A stretch of 64,000 nt of DNA from Natronorubrum halophilum (GCF_003670115.1 NZ_QQTY01000003.1:1-64000), one strand, 5' to 3'. Positions 25,178 to 34,273 are shown, counted from the first letter of the stretch. The notes: generated from the letters alone by a model not told the origin. A program made the numbers and translations.

Positions 25178-26257
25178 ATGGCACAGCAGGATCCAGAGGA
25201 GCTCCTAGAATTGAGTTCTGACACGCGGAGTACCCTCGAGAAGAACGGCCTCCGCCCGCTCTGGGAAGTGGAAGACGATATGGGGAGCCTCCTCGACGAC
25301 CTCGAACCGAACATCTGGAAGTGGGAGGACATCAAAGCCGCCATCGACGGCATCGAGGAGGACGTCCCGATCGCCGACCTCCCGCCGGGCTTCCAGCGGC
25401 GGGTCGCGGTCCCGATCAACGCGAAGCACGCCATCTCGAATACGATCTACGTCGGCGTCCAGACGGTCTCTCCCGGGGAGACCGCTCCCTCCCACCGCCA
25501 CGCTGCCAGCGCCCTGCGGTTCACCATCGACGGGAACGAGGACATGAAGACGGTCGTCGCGGGTGAGGAGTTCCCGATGCGGGACAACGACCTCGTCACG
25601 ACGCCACAGTGGGAGTGGCACGACCACGTCAACGACTCCGACGAGACCGCCGCCTGGCTCGACGTCCTCGACCTCCCCCTGTTCCTCGACACGCTGAACA
25701 ACACCCACGTCTTCGAGAACCACGAACTCGAGCGTCAGCCGGTCACGAAGACACAGGGCTACTGGGACTCCCAGTACGGCCGCGGCCGCCCCGCGCACGA
25801 GCAAACGGACGGTTCCATCCCCGGCCCGTTTCAGGGGAACAAGGAGCCGACGCCGCCGTACCGCTTCGGCTGGGACGAGATGCTCGAGTCGCTCCGGCAG
25901 TACGCCGACAACGACGACCCGGACCCCTACGACGGGTACAGCCTCGAGTACGTCAATCCGGCCACCGCGGAGGCGCCGCTGTTTCCGACCATGTCCTTCC
26001 GCGCCCAACTGCTCAACGAGGGCCCGACGGACGCCCACTTCCATAACTCGACGGAAGTCTACTTCGTCATCGAGGGCGATGGCGCGACCCACGTCGACGG
26101 CGAGGCCTTGGAGTGGGGGCAGTGGGACCTCTTCGCCGTACCGCCGGACAGCCCGCACCACCACGAACCGGACGACGAAGCGATCCTGCTGGGTATGACC
26201 GACCGGCCGATCCTCGAGTCGATGAATTTCTACGCCGAGGCCGAAGTCTCGGAGTGA
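25178..26257 (+). CDS. Gentisate 1,2-dioxygenase
   Basis: This bicupin Fe(II) ring-cleavage enzyme opens gentisate to maleylpyruvate. The 359-residue product from the ATG at 25178 carries the first cupin's metal-ligand run SHRHAASALRFTIDG (around 102-116) and the second cupin's DAHFHNSTEVYFVIEGDG with PPDSPHHHEP. The N-terminal LRPLWEVE and the PVTKTQGYWDSQYGRGRPAHE linker are as I recall them for haloarchaeal gentisate dioxygenases. 1-Hydroxy-2-naphthoate or salicylate dioxygenase are relatives. A TATA-like CTTATGG (25149) and a TTTGACAAA motif (25160-25168) precede the start. Upstream in-frame codons are excluded because they run through the divergent gene. Confidence 0.9.
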   Translation: MAQQDPEELLELSSDTRSTLEKNGLRPLWEVEDDMGSLLDDLEPNIWKWEDIKAAIDGIEEDVPIADLPPGFQRRVAVPINAKHAISNTIYVGVQTVSPGETAPSHRHAASALRFTIDGNEDMKTVVAGEEFPMRDNDLVTTPQWEWHDHVNDSDETAAWLDVLDLPLFLDTLNNTHVFENHELERQPVTKTQGYWDSQYGRGRPAHEQTDGSIPGPFQGNKEPTPPYRFGWDEMLESLRQYADNDDPDPYDGYSLEYVNPATAEAPLFPTMSFRAQLLNEGPTDAHFHNSTEVYFVIEGDGATHVDGEALEWGQWDLFAVPPDSPHHHEPDDEAILLGMTDRPILESMNFYAEAEVSE

Positions 26258-26374
26258 GGGTGTTCGGTTCGCCTCGACTTGGAGCACCGACGGCGGCGGT
26301 ATCGGCGTGTCCGCTCCCTCGAGGACCGGCCGACTGGGTAATGCTCTTATAGATCGTCGCCATAACGTTCTCGT

Positions 26375-26560
26375 ATGGCCGAGTTCGAAAACCCGTACGT
26401 CGACGAGGATCCGTTTGTCCGGGCGCACTTCGACTGTCTGAACTGTGGCGGGAAGCTCTGGGAGTACGCGATCCAGCGCCAGATGGTCTGCGAGGACTGT
26501 CTCGACGTCTTTCCCTCGGAGGAGGTCTTCGAAGCCAGCGTCGAATCGGCCGCCAACTGA
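26375..26560 (+). CDS. Small zinc-finger (two CxxC) protein
   Basis: The 61-residue acidic protein contains CLNCGG and, 17 residues on, CEDC, a four-cysteine knuckle of the type called CPxCG-related small zinc fingers in haloarchaea. A TATA-like CTTATAG lies about 30 nt before the ATG, which supports real expression and this start. Similar proteins have regulatory roles, but its partner is unknown. It is free-standing between the dioxygenase and the aldehyde dehydrogenase. Confidence 0.7.
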   Translation: MAEFENPYVDEDPFVRAHFDCLNCGGKLWEYAIQRQMVCEDCLDVFPSEEVFEASVESAAN

Positions 26561-26850
26561 GCCGCCGAGCACCTCCGCCTTCGTCAGTCGTCACCGCAGT
26601 GCCGTTTCCGCGCTATCGCCACCGCGGTACCGACGCGTTTTCCGCGGAACGGTCACGGGAACTGCTCCGTCCGCTCGAGGTCGTCGGTGCCCGACGGAGA
26701 CGGCGGACACCTCTCTCCGTCGGACTCCATCTTGTTCGAAGCGCATACGCCCGGGTTCGCGGGCGCGAAGAATCAGGCTTCGGGAAGCTCGAGGACGCCT
26801 CGAGTGCGCCCCCGAAAAACGGATTCGACGCGGATACCCAGTCGGCGCGG

Positions 26851-28392
26851 TCAGAACGGGTACTCGCGCGGCTCGCGCTGGATCGAGATCCACTTCGTCT
26901 CGGTCACCTCGCGGAGGAACTCCTCGGTGTTGTAGCCGCCCATACCGGAGGCGCCGGTGCCGCTAAACGGGACGTGAGCCTCGTCGTTGATGGGCTGGTC
27001 GCCGATGTGGACCATCCCCGTCTCCATGCGGTCGGCGATCGACCGCGCGGTCTCGCGGTCGCCTGCGTGCACGGACCCGGAGAGGCCGAACTCCGTGTCG
27101 TTGACGATCTCGATCGCCTCGTCGATATCGGAGAAGGGGATCACCGGTGCGATGGGACCGAAGTGCTCGTTGCACGCCGCGGCCATGTCGTTCGTCACGT
27201 CGGAGAGCACCGTCGGCTCAATGACGAGCGAGTCCTCGACGTCACCAGAAGTCGAAGACTTCTGGCTGGCTAACGAATCGCTTTGCGATTCGTGAACGCC
27301 CTCGAGGTCGACGATCCCGCCGCCGGTCTCGAGCGTCGCACCCGCGTCGATCGTCTCCGCGACGTATTCGAGCATCTCGTCGCGCTGGTGTTCGTCGATC
27401 ACGGGACCGAGGTGAACCTCGTCGTGGGCGCTGCCCGCGACGAGCGACTCCGCCCGGTCGACGAGATGGGTGACGTAGTCGTCGTAGACGTCTTCGTGGA
27501 CGACGTGGCGGTTGATCGAGATGCAGACCTGTCCCTGGTGGATGAACGAACCGAAAACTGCCCCGTCGACGGCGCGCTCGAGGTCGGCGTCCGCGGTGAC
27601 GACGTGGGCGTTGTTGCCGCCCAGTTCCATCGCGGGCGTCGCCAGGTTCTCGGCCGCCGCGGCGGCGACCCGTCGACCGACCTCCGTCGAGCCGGTGAAC
27701 GCCACCACGTCGCTCTCGGGGTGGCCGGCCACGCGGTCGCCGATCTCGGAGCCGCGGCCGGTGACGACGTTGAGGACGCCGTCGGGGAGGTCCGTCTCCT
27801 CGAACAGCGTCGCGAACAGCAGGCCGCCGCTAATCGGCGTGTTCGTCGCCGGCTTGAGCACGACGGCGTTGCCGGCGGCGATGGCGGGAAGCACCGCCCG
27901 CGCCGAGAGGTTCAACGGGAAGTTCCACGGCGAGATGACCGTGACGACGCCTTTCGGTTCGCGCTTTATGAGGTGTTCCTTCCCGGGAATGTTCGACGGG
28001 GCATGTTCGCCCTTCATCCGCCGCGGCAGCGTCGCCGCCTCGCCCGCCTGGTCGGCGGTGAGGTGGTGGGACGTGTGGCCGTAGCCGGCGGTTCCGCCGG
28101 CCTCGTGCGTGAGTAGTTCGATAATCTCCTCCTCAAACTCGTGCAGCGCCTCGGTGAACTGCTGGATAACCTCCTGACGGGCTGCGGGGGGTTGGTCCCT
28201 CCACTCGGTCTGAGCAACAGCCGCCGCCTCGTAGGCGTCGTCGACGTCCGACTCGGTGGCCGCGGGAACCTCGGCGAACACCTCCCGCGTCGACGGGTCC
28301 GCGATCGGGATGGTGTCGCCGTCTCCGTCGACCCACTCGCCACCGATGTACAGTGCGTTCCAGTCCGCCCTCGGCGATATCGCGTCCGGCAT
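26851..28392 (-). CDS. NAD(P)-dependent aldehyde dehydrogenase with an in-frame hairpin insertion
   Basis: The ATG at 28392 gives 513 residues starting MPDAISPRADWNALYIGGEW. ALDH motifs are complete: ISPWNFPLNLS, VTGRGSEIGD, VAFTGSTEVGRRVA, MELGGNN (general-base Glu) and QGQVCISINR (catalytic Cys). Between GGGIVDLEGV and DSLVIEPTVLS there are about 20 extra residues rich in Ser (HESQSDSLASQKSSTSGDVE), encoded by two perfect hairpins (27245-27293). The insert keeps the frame and probably forms a surface loop. Substrate is likely an aromatic or aliphatic aldehyde; it stands next to gentisate genes. Confidence 0.9.
   Translation of the reverse strand: MPDAISPRADWNALYIGGEWVDGDGDTIPIADPSTREVFAEVPAATESDVDDAYEAAAVAQTEWRDQPPAARQEVIQQFTEALHEFEEEIIELLTHEAGGTAGYGHTSHHLTADQAGEAATLPRRMKGEHAPSNIPGKEHLIKREPKGVVTVISPWNFPLNLSARAVLPAIAAGNAVVLKPATNTPISGGLLFATLFEETDLPDGVLNVVTGRGSEIGDRVAGHPESDVVAFTGSTEVGRRVAAAAAENLATPAMELGGNNAHVVTADADLERAVDGAVFGSFIHQGQVCISINRHVVHEDVYDDYVTHLVDRAESLVAGSAHDEVHLGPVIDEHQRDEMLEYVAETIDAGATLETGGGIVDLEGVHESQSDSLASQKSSTSGDVEDSLVIEPTVLSDVTNDMAAACNEHFGPIAPVIPFSDIDEAIEIVNDTEFGLSGSVHAGDRETARSIADRMETGMVHIGDQPINDEAHVPFSGTGASGMGGYNTEEFLREVTETKWISIQREPREYPF
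27245..27293. repeat. Twin short palindromes inserted inside a coding gene
   Basis: Two perfect hairpins lie side by side. At 27245-27265 the arms CCAGAAGTC/GACTTCTGG enclose GAA; at 27273-27293 the arms ACGAATCGC/GCGATTCGT enclose TTT. Together they make most of the extra residues in the aldehyde dehydrogenase without breaking its frame. This looks like a small palindromic element that tolerates insertion into proteins. Confidence 0.7.
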
Positions 28393-28570
28393 GATCGCTT
28401 GACCGTTCACGTTCCGCGCACAAAGTTTCGTGGTAACATGTATGTCACCATCGCGTTGAGAACGAGCGGTCGGCAGGAGCCGACCGAATTCGGCCCGAAA
28501 ACGCCGGTTCAAGTGCGCTTCCGACGGATCGTCGAGTTCCGAGCCGAGTCAGTGCGGTTCCCGCTTGGTC

Positions 28571-28694
28571 TATAGTAACGACTGAAACGATCTACACACC
28601 CATCGCATCCCCGCGGTTCTCGCTCACTCCGTTCGCTCCGAACCGCGCTGCACTCGTCCGATGGGGTGTGCATCGACGTTCAGTGGCTACTATA
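28571..28694. repeat. MITE-like imperfect inverted repeat, 124 bp
   Basis: The outer ends are TATAGTA(A/G)C and its complement (GGCTACTATA), and the arms continue with ACTGAA, ACACCC(C)ATCG and GCGGTTC in mirror order, leaving a centre of GCTCACTCCGTTCGCTCC. No ORF is inside. The structure suggests a non-autonomous mobile element or a large RNA hairpin, of a kind I associate with Natrinema/Haloterrigena-type genomes. It sits in the 392-bp gap between the aldehyde dehydrogenase and LivK-like genes. Confidence 0.55.
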
Positions 28695-28768
28695 CGCATC
28701 CGCCGAATCCGACACTCCGCCGACAGGTGTCAGATATGAACCATACCATTTAATATGTTCGTGTTTCA

Positions 28769-28777
28769 TTTGACAAA
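28769..28777 (+). promoter_or_regulatory. Candidate operator TTTGACAAA before the LivK-like gene
   Basis: The motif is the same nine bases as at 25160-25168 and lies 8 nt before the ATG at 28785, just downstream of a TATA-like TTTAATATG (28749). It could allow co-control of aromatic uptake and ring cleavage. Confidence 0.35.
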
Positions 28778-28784
28778 CCACGCC

Positions 28785-30023
28785 ATGGGGAATCTTCACA
28801 GCAGCCGAACTAGGCGTTCGTATTTAAAAACGACTGGCGCGATTACAGGGGCGGCCACGTTGGCCGGCTGTTCATTGTTGAGTAGCGACGAGAGCAGCGC
28901 TGACATCACGATCGCGACGACGATCCCGCAGGAGGGCGCGTTCTCTTCGATGGCCGAGGAGATGGAACAGGGGTACGACCTCGGCGTCGCACACATCGAA
29001 GAGACGCTCGACCAGGAGGTGGAGCTGCTGGTCGAGAACGACGAGAGCGACCCGAGCGTCGTCATCGAGAGCCTCCGGAAGATGGCCGGTGACGCCGACA
29101 TGATCTGGGGGAGCTTCTCGAGCGAACTCGTGACCGCGGGCAGCAGCGTCGCGGAGTCCGAAGGGATCCCGTTCGTCGCCGCCTACTTCGCACAGGAGGC
29201 GCCGCACCGAAACGAGGACTACGAGTGGACCTACGCGGCGTTCCCGAAGTCGAGGGACGTCGCGCGGTCGACGCAGGGCCTCTTAGAGACCATTCCCGAG
29301 GGCGAGCGGCCGACCAACGTCGGCATCTGGGAGCCCAACTCCGACTGGGGCGAAGAGCAGTCGGACTCCTGGGAGGAGACCCTCGGCGACGCGGGCTACG
29401 ACATCGTCCTCAGGGAGCAGTACGAGTACGGCTCGAGCGACTTCTCGACGATGATCTCCCAGTCGGCCAACCAGAACGTCGAGGTCCTCCTGTCGGTGCC
29501 GACACCGCCGGACGGAATCACGATGATCGAGCAGATAGAGGAACGCGACTTCTCGCCGGACCTCACAAAGTTCGTTCGCGCCGCCGACCCCCAGGACTGG
29601 TGGAACGCGCTCGGCGAGAGCGGCGAGTACGTCTGCATGTGTCCGGGCTGGGTGCCCGGCATGACGGGCAACGGGAACGAAGAGATGTGGAACGCGTACG
29701 TGGACGAGTACGGACTCGAGGATGACGCGTTCATCCGCACGGCGGTCGGCGGCGGGTACAACGTCGCGCAGGTGACCGCCCAAGCGATCGACGCCGCAGG
29801 CTCTACCGACCCGTCGGACGTCCAGGGGGCGCTCCAGTCGGAGACCTTCGAGACGGTCATCGGCTCGTTCAGCTTCGAGGAGAACGGGCTGCCTACCGAA
29901 GGCGAATTGACGGCCCCGACCGGCCAGTGGCTGGACGGCAACCAGTACACCGTCTACCCGGAGACCGACGACGATCGTGCCTCCGACCTCCAGTACCCGA
30001 TTCCGGCCTGGAGCGAGCGATAA
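28785..30023 (+). CDS. Branched-chain/aromatic-acid ABC transporter binding lipoprotein (LivK-like)
   Basis: From the ATG at 28785 the 412-residue product starts MGNLHSSRTRRSYLK, a Tat motif (10-15), followed by lipobox LAGC (Cys29). The mature part is a type I periplasmic-binding fold (ITIATTIPQEGAFSSMAEEMEQGYDLGVAHIE; MIWGSFSSELVTAGSSVAESEGIPFVAAYF). An earlier in-frame ATG at 28755 is unlikely, as it coincides with the TATA-like TTTAATATG. It is followed 33 bp later by the LivH-like permease. The gentisate neighbourhood suggests aromatic acids rather than amino acids as ligand. Confidence 0.88.
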   Translation: MGNLHSSRTRRSYLKTTGAITGAATLAGCSLLSSDESSADITIATTIPQEGAFSSMAEEMEQGYDLGVAHIEETLDQEVELLVENDESDPSVVIESLRKMAGDADMIWGSFSSELVTAGSSVAESEGIPFVAAYFAQEAPHRNEDYEWTYAAFPKSRDVARSTQGLLETIPEGERPTNVGIWEPNSDWGEEQSDSWEETLGDAGYDIVLREQYEYGSSDFSTMISQSANQNVEVLLSVPTPPDGITMIEQIEERDFSPDLTKFVRAADPQDWWNALGESGEYVCMCPGWVPGMTGNGNEEMWNAYVDEYGLEDDAFIRTAVGGGYNVAQVTAQAIDAAGSTDPSDVQGALQSETFETVIGSFSFEENGLPTEGELTAPTGQWLDGNQYTVYPETDDDRASDLQYPIPAWSER

Positions 30024-30056
30024 CACTCGATCTCCAACCCACGCTCACCACTATAT

Positions 30057-30938
30057 ATGGTTTCACCAGAACTCGCGTTCGAATCGCTGTTAAACGGGCT
30101 CCTCATCGGAGGGACCTACGCCGTCGCCGCGCTCGGCCTCTCGCTCGTGTTCGGCATCATGGACGTCGTCAACCTCGCCCATGGACACATGCTCATGGTC
30201 GGCGCGTACGTCGGCATTCTCCTGTTTGCCGCCACCGGGATCACCCCGCTCCTGGGCATGCTGCTCGCGGCCGCCCTGCTGTTCGGGTTCGGAGTGTTCC
30301 TCCAGCGCGTACTGTTAGAGCGCGTCGTCGACAAGGGGATGGAACAGCCGATCATCGTCCTCTTCGGGCTCGCGCTCGTCCTCGAGAGCGGCGGCCGGAT
30401 CGTCCTCGGCAGCGAGCCACAGCGAGCCAGCCTCGGCATTCCGGGCTCGAGCATCCCCGTCGGACCCGCCGTACTGTCGTTCCCGCGGGTCGTCACGTTC
30501 GTCGTCTCGGTCGCCCTGATCGTCGCGGTCTGGGCGTTCCTCAAGTACACGACGACGGGCCTCGCGATCCGGGCGACCGCACAGAACACCGACGCGGCCC
30601 AGTACATGGGCATCGACACCGGAAGAATCTACATCATCACGCTCGGCCTCGGGACGGCGCTGGCGGGCGCGGCCGGCGCGCTGCTGTCGATTCTCTTCCC
30701 CTTCACGCCGTACGCGGGCTGGTCGTACCTGCTGAAGGCGTTCGCCGTGGTCGTCCTCGGCGGCGTGGGGAGCGTCATCGGGACGCTCGTCGGCGGGTTA
30801 CTCCTCGGCGTCTCGGAGAACGTCGGCGTGCTCTTCATCGGCGGCGGCTACCGTGACCTGATCAGCTTCAGCATCTTCCTCCTCGTTCTCCTGGTGCGAC
30901 CCCAGGGGCTGTTCGGTAGCTCGGGAGGTGGGGAGTGA
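30057..30938 (+). CDS. Branched-chain-type ABC transporter permease (LivH-like)
   Basis: The 293-residue membrane protein has about eight hydrophobic segments. The family start (LLNGLLIGGTYAVAALGLSLVFGIMDVVNLAHG) and the EAA-like segment (TGLAIRATAQNTDAAQYMGID) identify LivH. The ending GGGYRDLISFSIFLLVLLVRPQGLFG is also typical. Its stop overlaps the next start (TGATG), so LivH and LivM are translationally coupled. Confidence 0.94.
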   Translation: MVSPELAFESLLNGLLIGGTYAVAALGLSLVFGIMDVVNLAHGHMLMVGAYVGILLFAATGITPLLGMLLAAALLFGFGVFLQRVLLERVVDKGMEQPIIVLFGLALVLESGGRIVLGSEPQRASLGIPGSSIPVGPAVLSFPRVVTFVVSVALIVAVWAFLKYTTTGLAIRATAQNTDAAQYMGIDTGRIYIITLGLGTALAGAAGALLSILFPFTPYAGWSYLLKAFAVVVLGGVGSVIGTLVGGLLLGVSENVGVLFIGGGYRDLISFSIFLLVLLVRPQGLFGSSGGGE

Positions 30939-31981
30939 TGGCGGGCTCCGAACACGAACGCGGGAGCTTCATCCGGACGATGCTCGGTAACCGCCGCCGA
31001 GTGGCGATCGCGATCGTCACCGTGCTGGCGTTCGCGACGATACCGTTCGTCACCGAGCGGTGGCTCACCCAGGTCTTCTTTACCGTGCTCGTCTTCGTGA
31101 TCCTCGGCGTCTCCTGGGACATCATCGGCGGCTACGCCGGCCAGATCTCGCTGGGACACGTCGCGTTCTTCGGGTTCGGCGCGTACGTCTCCGCCTGGTT
31201 GACGACGCCGACGCGAGCCGGCTTCCCCGAGTCGATCCAGTCACCGGTGATCGTCGCCGTCCTCGGCGGCGCGATCGTCGCGGGCCTCCTCGCGCTCGTC
31301 ATCGGACCGGTCATCTTCCGCCTGACGGGCCACTACTTCGCGATCGGGACGCTCGCACTCGCCGCGATCATCGAGCTGATCCTGTCGAACGAGCGCAGCG
31401 TCTCCGGGGGCTCGAGCGGCTACTTCGTCGACTCGGGCTCCGCCGAGTACCAACAGCTGTTCCTCCTGACCCTGGCCGTGACGGTCGTTACAGTGATCGT
31501 CTCCTACTACGTCGTCACGAGTCGGTGGGGTCTGGCGATGCGAGCGATCCACGACGACGAGACGGCGGCCAGCAGTCTCGGGATCAATCCGCTCAAGTAC
31601 AAGCTGATCGCGTTCGGCATCGGGTCGAGCATGGCTGGGATGGCGGGCGGGCTCTACGCCCAGTACACGGGATACCTCAATCCCGCGGACGTGCTCGGCC
31701 TCCACTGGATGGTCGAAGCGCTCGTGGTCGTCGTCCTCGGTGGGATGGGAACGATCACCGGACCGATCCTGGGGGCCGGACTGTTCGTCGGGCTCGACTG
31801 GATCCTCGGCGAGGTGGCGAGCGGCTACTCGACGGCGATCGAGGGGCTCCTCATCATCCTCTTCATGATCTACATGCCGAAGGGGATCTACGGGCTCATC
31901 ACTAGCCGAACCGGCGATACGTCGGAGGAAGACCCGCCGAGCGAGACCGTCCCGACTCCCGACGAATCGGCAACCGACTGA
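30938..31981 (+). CDS. Branched-chain-type ABC transporter permease (LivM-like)
   Basis: This 347-residue permease has about nine hydrophobic segments with the family motifs SWDIIGGYAGQISLGHVAFFGFGAY, LTGHYFAIGTLALAAI and SRWGLAMRAIHDDETAASSLGINPLKYKL. The ATG at 30938 overlaps the LivH stop; a GTG one codon earlier is possible. The last 30 residues are a Ser/Asp/Pro-rich cytoplasmic tail. The cognate ATPases are not adjacent but lie at 32.1 kb (minus) and 35.2 kb (plus). Confidence 0.94.
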   Translation: MAGSEHERGSFIRTMLGNRRRVAIAIVTVLAFATIPFVTERWLTQVFFTVLVFVILGVSWDIIGGYAGQISLGHVAFFGFGAYVSAWLTTPTRAGFPESIQSPVIVAVLGGAIVAGLLALVIGPVIFRLTGHYFAIGTLALAAIIELILSNERSVSGGSSGYFVDSGSAEYQQLFLLTLAVTVVTVIVSYYVVTSRWGLAMRAIHDDETAASSLGINPLKYKLIAFGIGSSMAGMAGGLYAQYTGYLNPADVLGLHWMVEALVVVVLGGMGTITGPILGAGLFVGLDWILGEVASGYSTAIEGLLIILFMIYMPKGIYGLITSRTGDTSEEDPPSETVPTPDESATD

Positions 31982-32124
31982 CGTCCGCCCCTTCGAACCG
32001 TTCACTCGTTCCTTCTCCGATCGATCCGCCTCGAGGCGCGCCTCACACGACGAGCGGGACGCTTTCGGAGCGGCGTTCGAGATCGGTGTGAGAGCGCGAA
32101 AACGAGTCGACGTCGGTCCGGTGA

Positions 32125-32829
32125 TTACCCGCCGAGGTACGTCGCCGTGACCTCGTCGTTCGACGCGAGTTCGTCGCTGTCACCCGACATCGAGATCCGG
32201 CCCGACTCGAGGACGTACCCTCTGTCGGCGATTCGGAGCGCGTTGTTGACGTCCTGCTCGACGATGAGGACGGTCGTACCCCGGTCCGTAACCTCCTCGA
32301 TCGCCTCGAACACGTCGTCGACGAGCACGGGCGCGAGGCCGAGACTCGCTTCGTCGAGCAGGATCAGGTCCGGATCGCTCATCAGACCTCGACCGATCGC
32401 CAGCATCTGTTGCTCGCCGCCCGAGAGGGTCCCCGCCGGCTGGTCCGTTCGTTCCTCGAGTCGGGGGAAGACGTCGTAGACGAACGAAAACCGCTCGTCC
32501 GTCCCCTCGGGATTCGTGTACGCGCCGAGACGAAGGTTCTCCTCGACGGTGCTCTCTGTGAATATCTCGCGACCCTCGGGAACGTGGACGATCCCCTTCG
32601 GGACGACCTCGTCCTGGTCCAGGTCGCCGATCGACTCGCCGCCGTAGCGTACCTCGCCCTTCCGGGGCGTTAGCGGACCACAGATCGTCTTGAGGATCGT
32701 GGTCTTTCCCGCTCCGTTCGCGCCGAGCAGCGCGACCGTTTCCCCCTCCGCTACGTCGAAGCTCACGTCCCAGATCACCTGAACGTTGCCGTACGCGACG
32801 TCGATCGAGTCGATTTCGAGCAGTGTCAT
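32125..32829 (-). CDS. Branched-chain-type ABC transporter ATPase (LivF-like)
   Basis: The 234-residue protein has Walker A GANGAGKTT, Q-loop, signature LSGGEQQMLAIGRGL and Walker B LILLDEASLGLAP. The Q-loop region reads VHVPEGREIFTESTVEENL, which distinguishes LivF from LivG. A TATA-like CTTTTTATTC lies about 30 nt upstream on the minus strand. It faces the LivM gene tail to tail, with 143 bp between them. Confidence 0.95.
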   Translation of the reverse strand: MTLLEIDSIDVAYGNVQVIWDVSFDVAEGETVALLGANGAGKTTILKTICGPLTPRKGEVRYGGESIGDLDQDEVVPKGIVHVPEGREIFTESTVEENLRLGAYTNPEGTDERFSFVYDVFPRLEERTDQPAGTLSGGEQQMLAIGRGLMSDPDLILLDEASLGLAPVLVDDVFEAIEEVTDRGTTVLIVEQDVNNALRIADRGYVLESGRISMSGDSDELASNDEVTATYLGG

Positions 32830-33037
32830 TGTATGCCGTGACGCTCTCAGTACAGGAATAAAAAGATGCCCCTGGCCCGCGGCGTCGGGTTCGCTGGAGG
32901 GGCAACGCTGAACCTCGACCCGACGGTCTCCGCCGGGTCAATCGGGCGATCACAGCCGGTGAGCAAACATGTCCGAACCAAAATCGGCCCCCCGGCGGAT
33001 CACAACTACTATGAGAACGTGCTGCATTGTCACGTCC

Positions 33038-34273
33038 ATGAGCGGTGAAACGACGGAGACACCGGTATTGATAGCCGGCGCCGGCCCAGTCGGCATGACG
33101 GCAGCACTGGCACTGAACGCCCGCGGGGTGGAGACCACCATCCTCGAGGCCGAACCCGAGGACAGGGACCGGTCGGGGAGTCGCGCCATCTACATCCACG
33201 GATCGACGCTGCGCACGCTCGAGCGAATCCACCCGGGACTGGGGACCGGCCTCGTCGACGAGGGGCTCATCTGGCCGACCCGACGCACCCTCTACCGGGG
33301 GAAGGAGGTCTTCAACCGGACGTACGACTCGCCCGGCGGCAGGGGCGATATCCCGCACTTCACGAGCGTTCCCCAGGTCGTCACGGAGCAGTACATGCTC
33401 GACGCGCTCGACGAGGCCGGGATCGAGGTCCGCTGGGAGTCGGCGGTCGAAACCGTCGACCCCTCGCCGGAGGGCGTCCGCGTCGAGACCGCTGACGGTC
33501 GCGAGTGGAACTGCGAGTATCTCGTCGGCGCCGACGGCGGCGGGTCGACCGTCCGCAGCGAGATCGGCGTCGACTTCGAGGGCGACCAGTCGGCGAACCA
33601 CTTCATCATCGCGGACGTCGAGGACGAGGAGATCGACGACGACTACCCCGGCCTCGAGCGGATGTTCCACTACGACGCGCCCGAGGCAGACGGGCGGAAC
33701 GTGCTGCTCGTCCCGTTCACCGGCGGCTGGCGCCTCGACATCCAGTGTTACGAGGACGACGATCCCGAGGAGCTCATCGGCGACGAGCGGATGCGCGAGT
33801 TCGTCCGCAACGTCATGGGAGAGCGCTACGAGGACAACGTGACGTGGGCATCGTCCTATCGGTTCCTTCAGGTGAAGGCGGACTCGTTCGTCGACGAACA
33901 CCGCCGCGTCCTGCTGGCTGGTGAGGCGGCCCACCTGCTCGCGCCGTTCGGCGCCCGCGGCATGAACTCCGGCATCGCCGACGCCGACGAGGCCGCCTCG
34001 GCGATCGCGGTCGCGATCAATGCGAAGACGGAGGCCGTCGCCCGCGACGAGGTCGAACTGTTCGCCGCGCGCCGCGAGATAGCCGCCGAGTACAACATCG
34101 GCGCGGCCGGACAGGCCCTCGAGTACCTCCAGGGCGACGATCCGGTGACGGTGTTGCGAAAGGAGGTCGCCGCCGAGATGGCCGACTCCTTCGAGACGGC
34201 GGGCGAGTGGCTCGACGACGCGCCGTACGGTCCCCACGGTACCCCGCCGATCATCTCGACCGGGAACTACTGA
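33038..34273 (+). CDS. FAD-dependent aromatic-ring hydroxylase (PheA/MhpA type)
   Basis: From the ATG at 33038 the 411-residue product begins MSGETTETPVLIAGAGPVGM, with the dinucleotide fold GAGPVG, the second FAD motif YLVGADGGGSTVR (DG motif) and LLAGEAAHLLAPFGARGMNSGIADA (GD-type motif, with Glu replacing the usual Asp in GDAAH). These flavoproteins hydroxylate phenols and hydroxybenzoates with NAD(P)H and O2. Next to a gentisate dioxygenase, 3-hydroxybenzoate 6-hydroxylase or salicylate hydroxylase activity is the natural guess. It stands between the two Liv ATPase genes. Confidence 0.87.
   Translation: MSGETTETPVLIAGAGPVGMTAALALNARGVETTILEAEPEDRDRSGSRAIYIHGSTLRTLERIHPGLGTGLVDEGLIWPTRRTLYRGKEVFNRTYDSPGGRGDIPHFTSVPQVVTEQYMLDALDEAGIEVRWESAVETVDPSPEGVRVETADGREWNCEYLVGADGGGSTVRSEIGVDFEGDQSANHFIIADVEDEEIDDDYPGLERMFHYDAPEADGRNVLLVPFTGGWRLDIQCYEDDDPEELIGDERMREFVRNVMGERYEDNVTWASSYRFLQVKADSFVDEHRRVLLAGEAAHLLAPFGARGMNSGIADADEAASAIAVAINAKTEAVARDEVELFAARREIAAEYNIGAAGQALEYLQGDDPVTVLRKEVAAEMADSFETAGEWLDDAPYGPHGTPPIISTGNY

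Noticed and set aside
27241-27300. CRISPR repeat suspected from paired palindromes
   Set aside because: The two palindromes differ from each other, are not spaced as repeats and lie in frame inside a gene. No CRISPR array was seen anywhere in the window.
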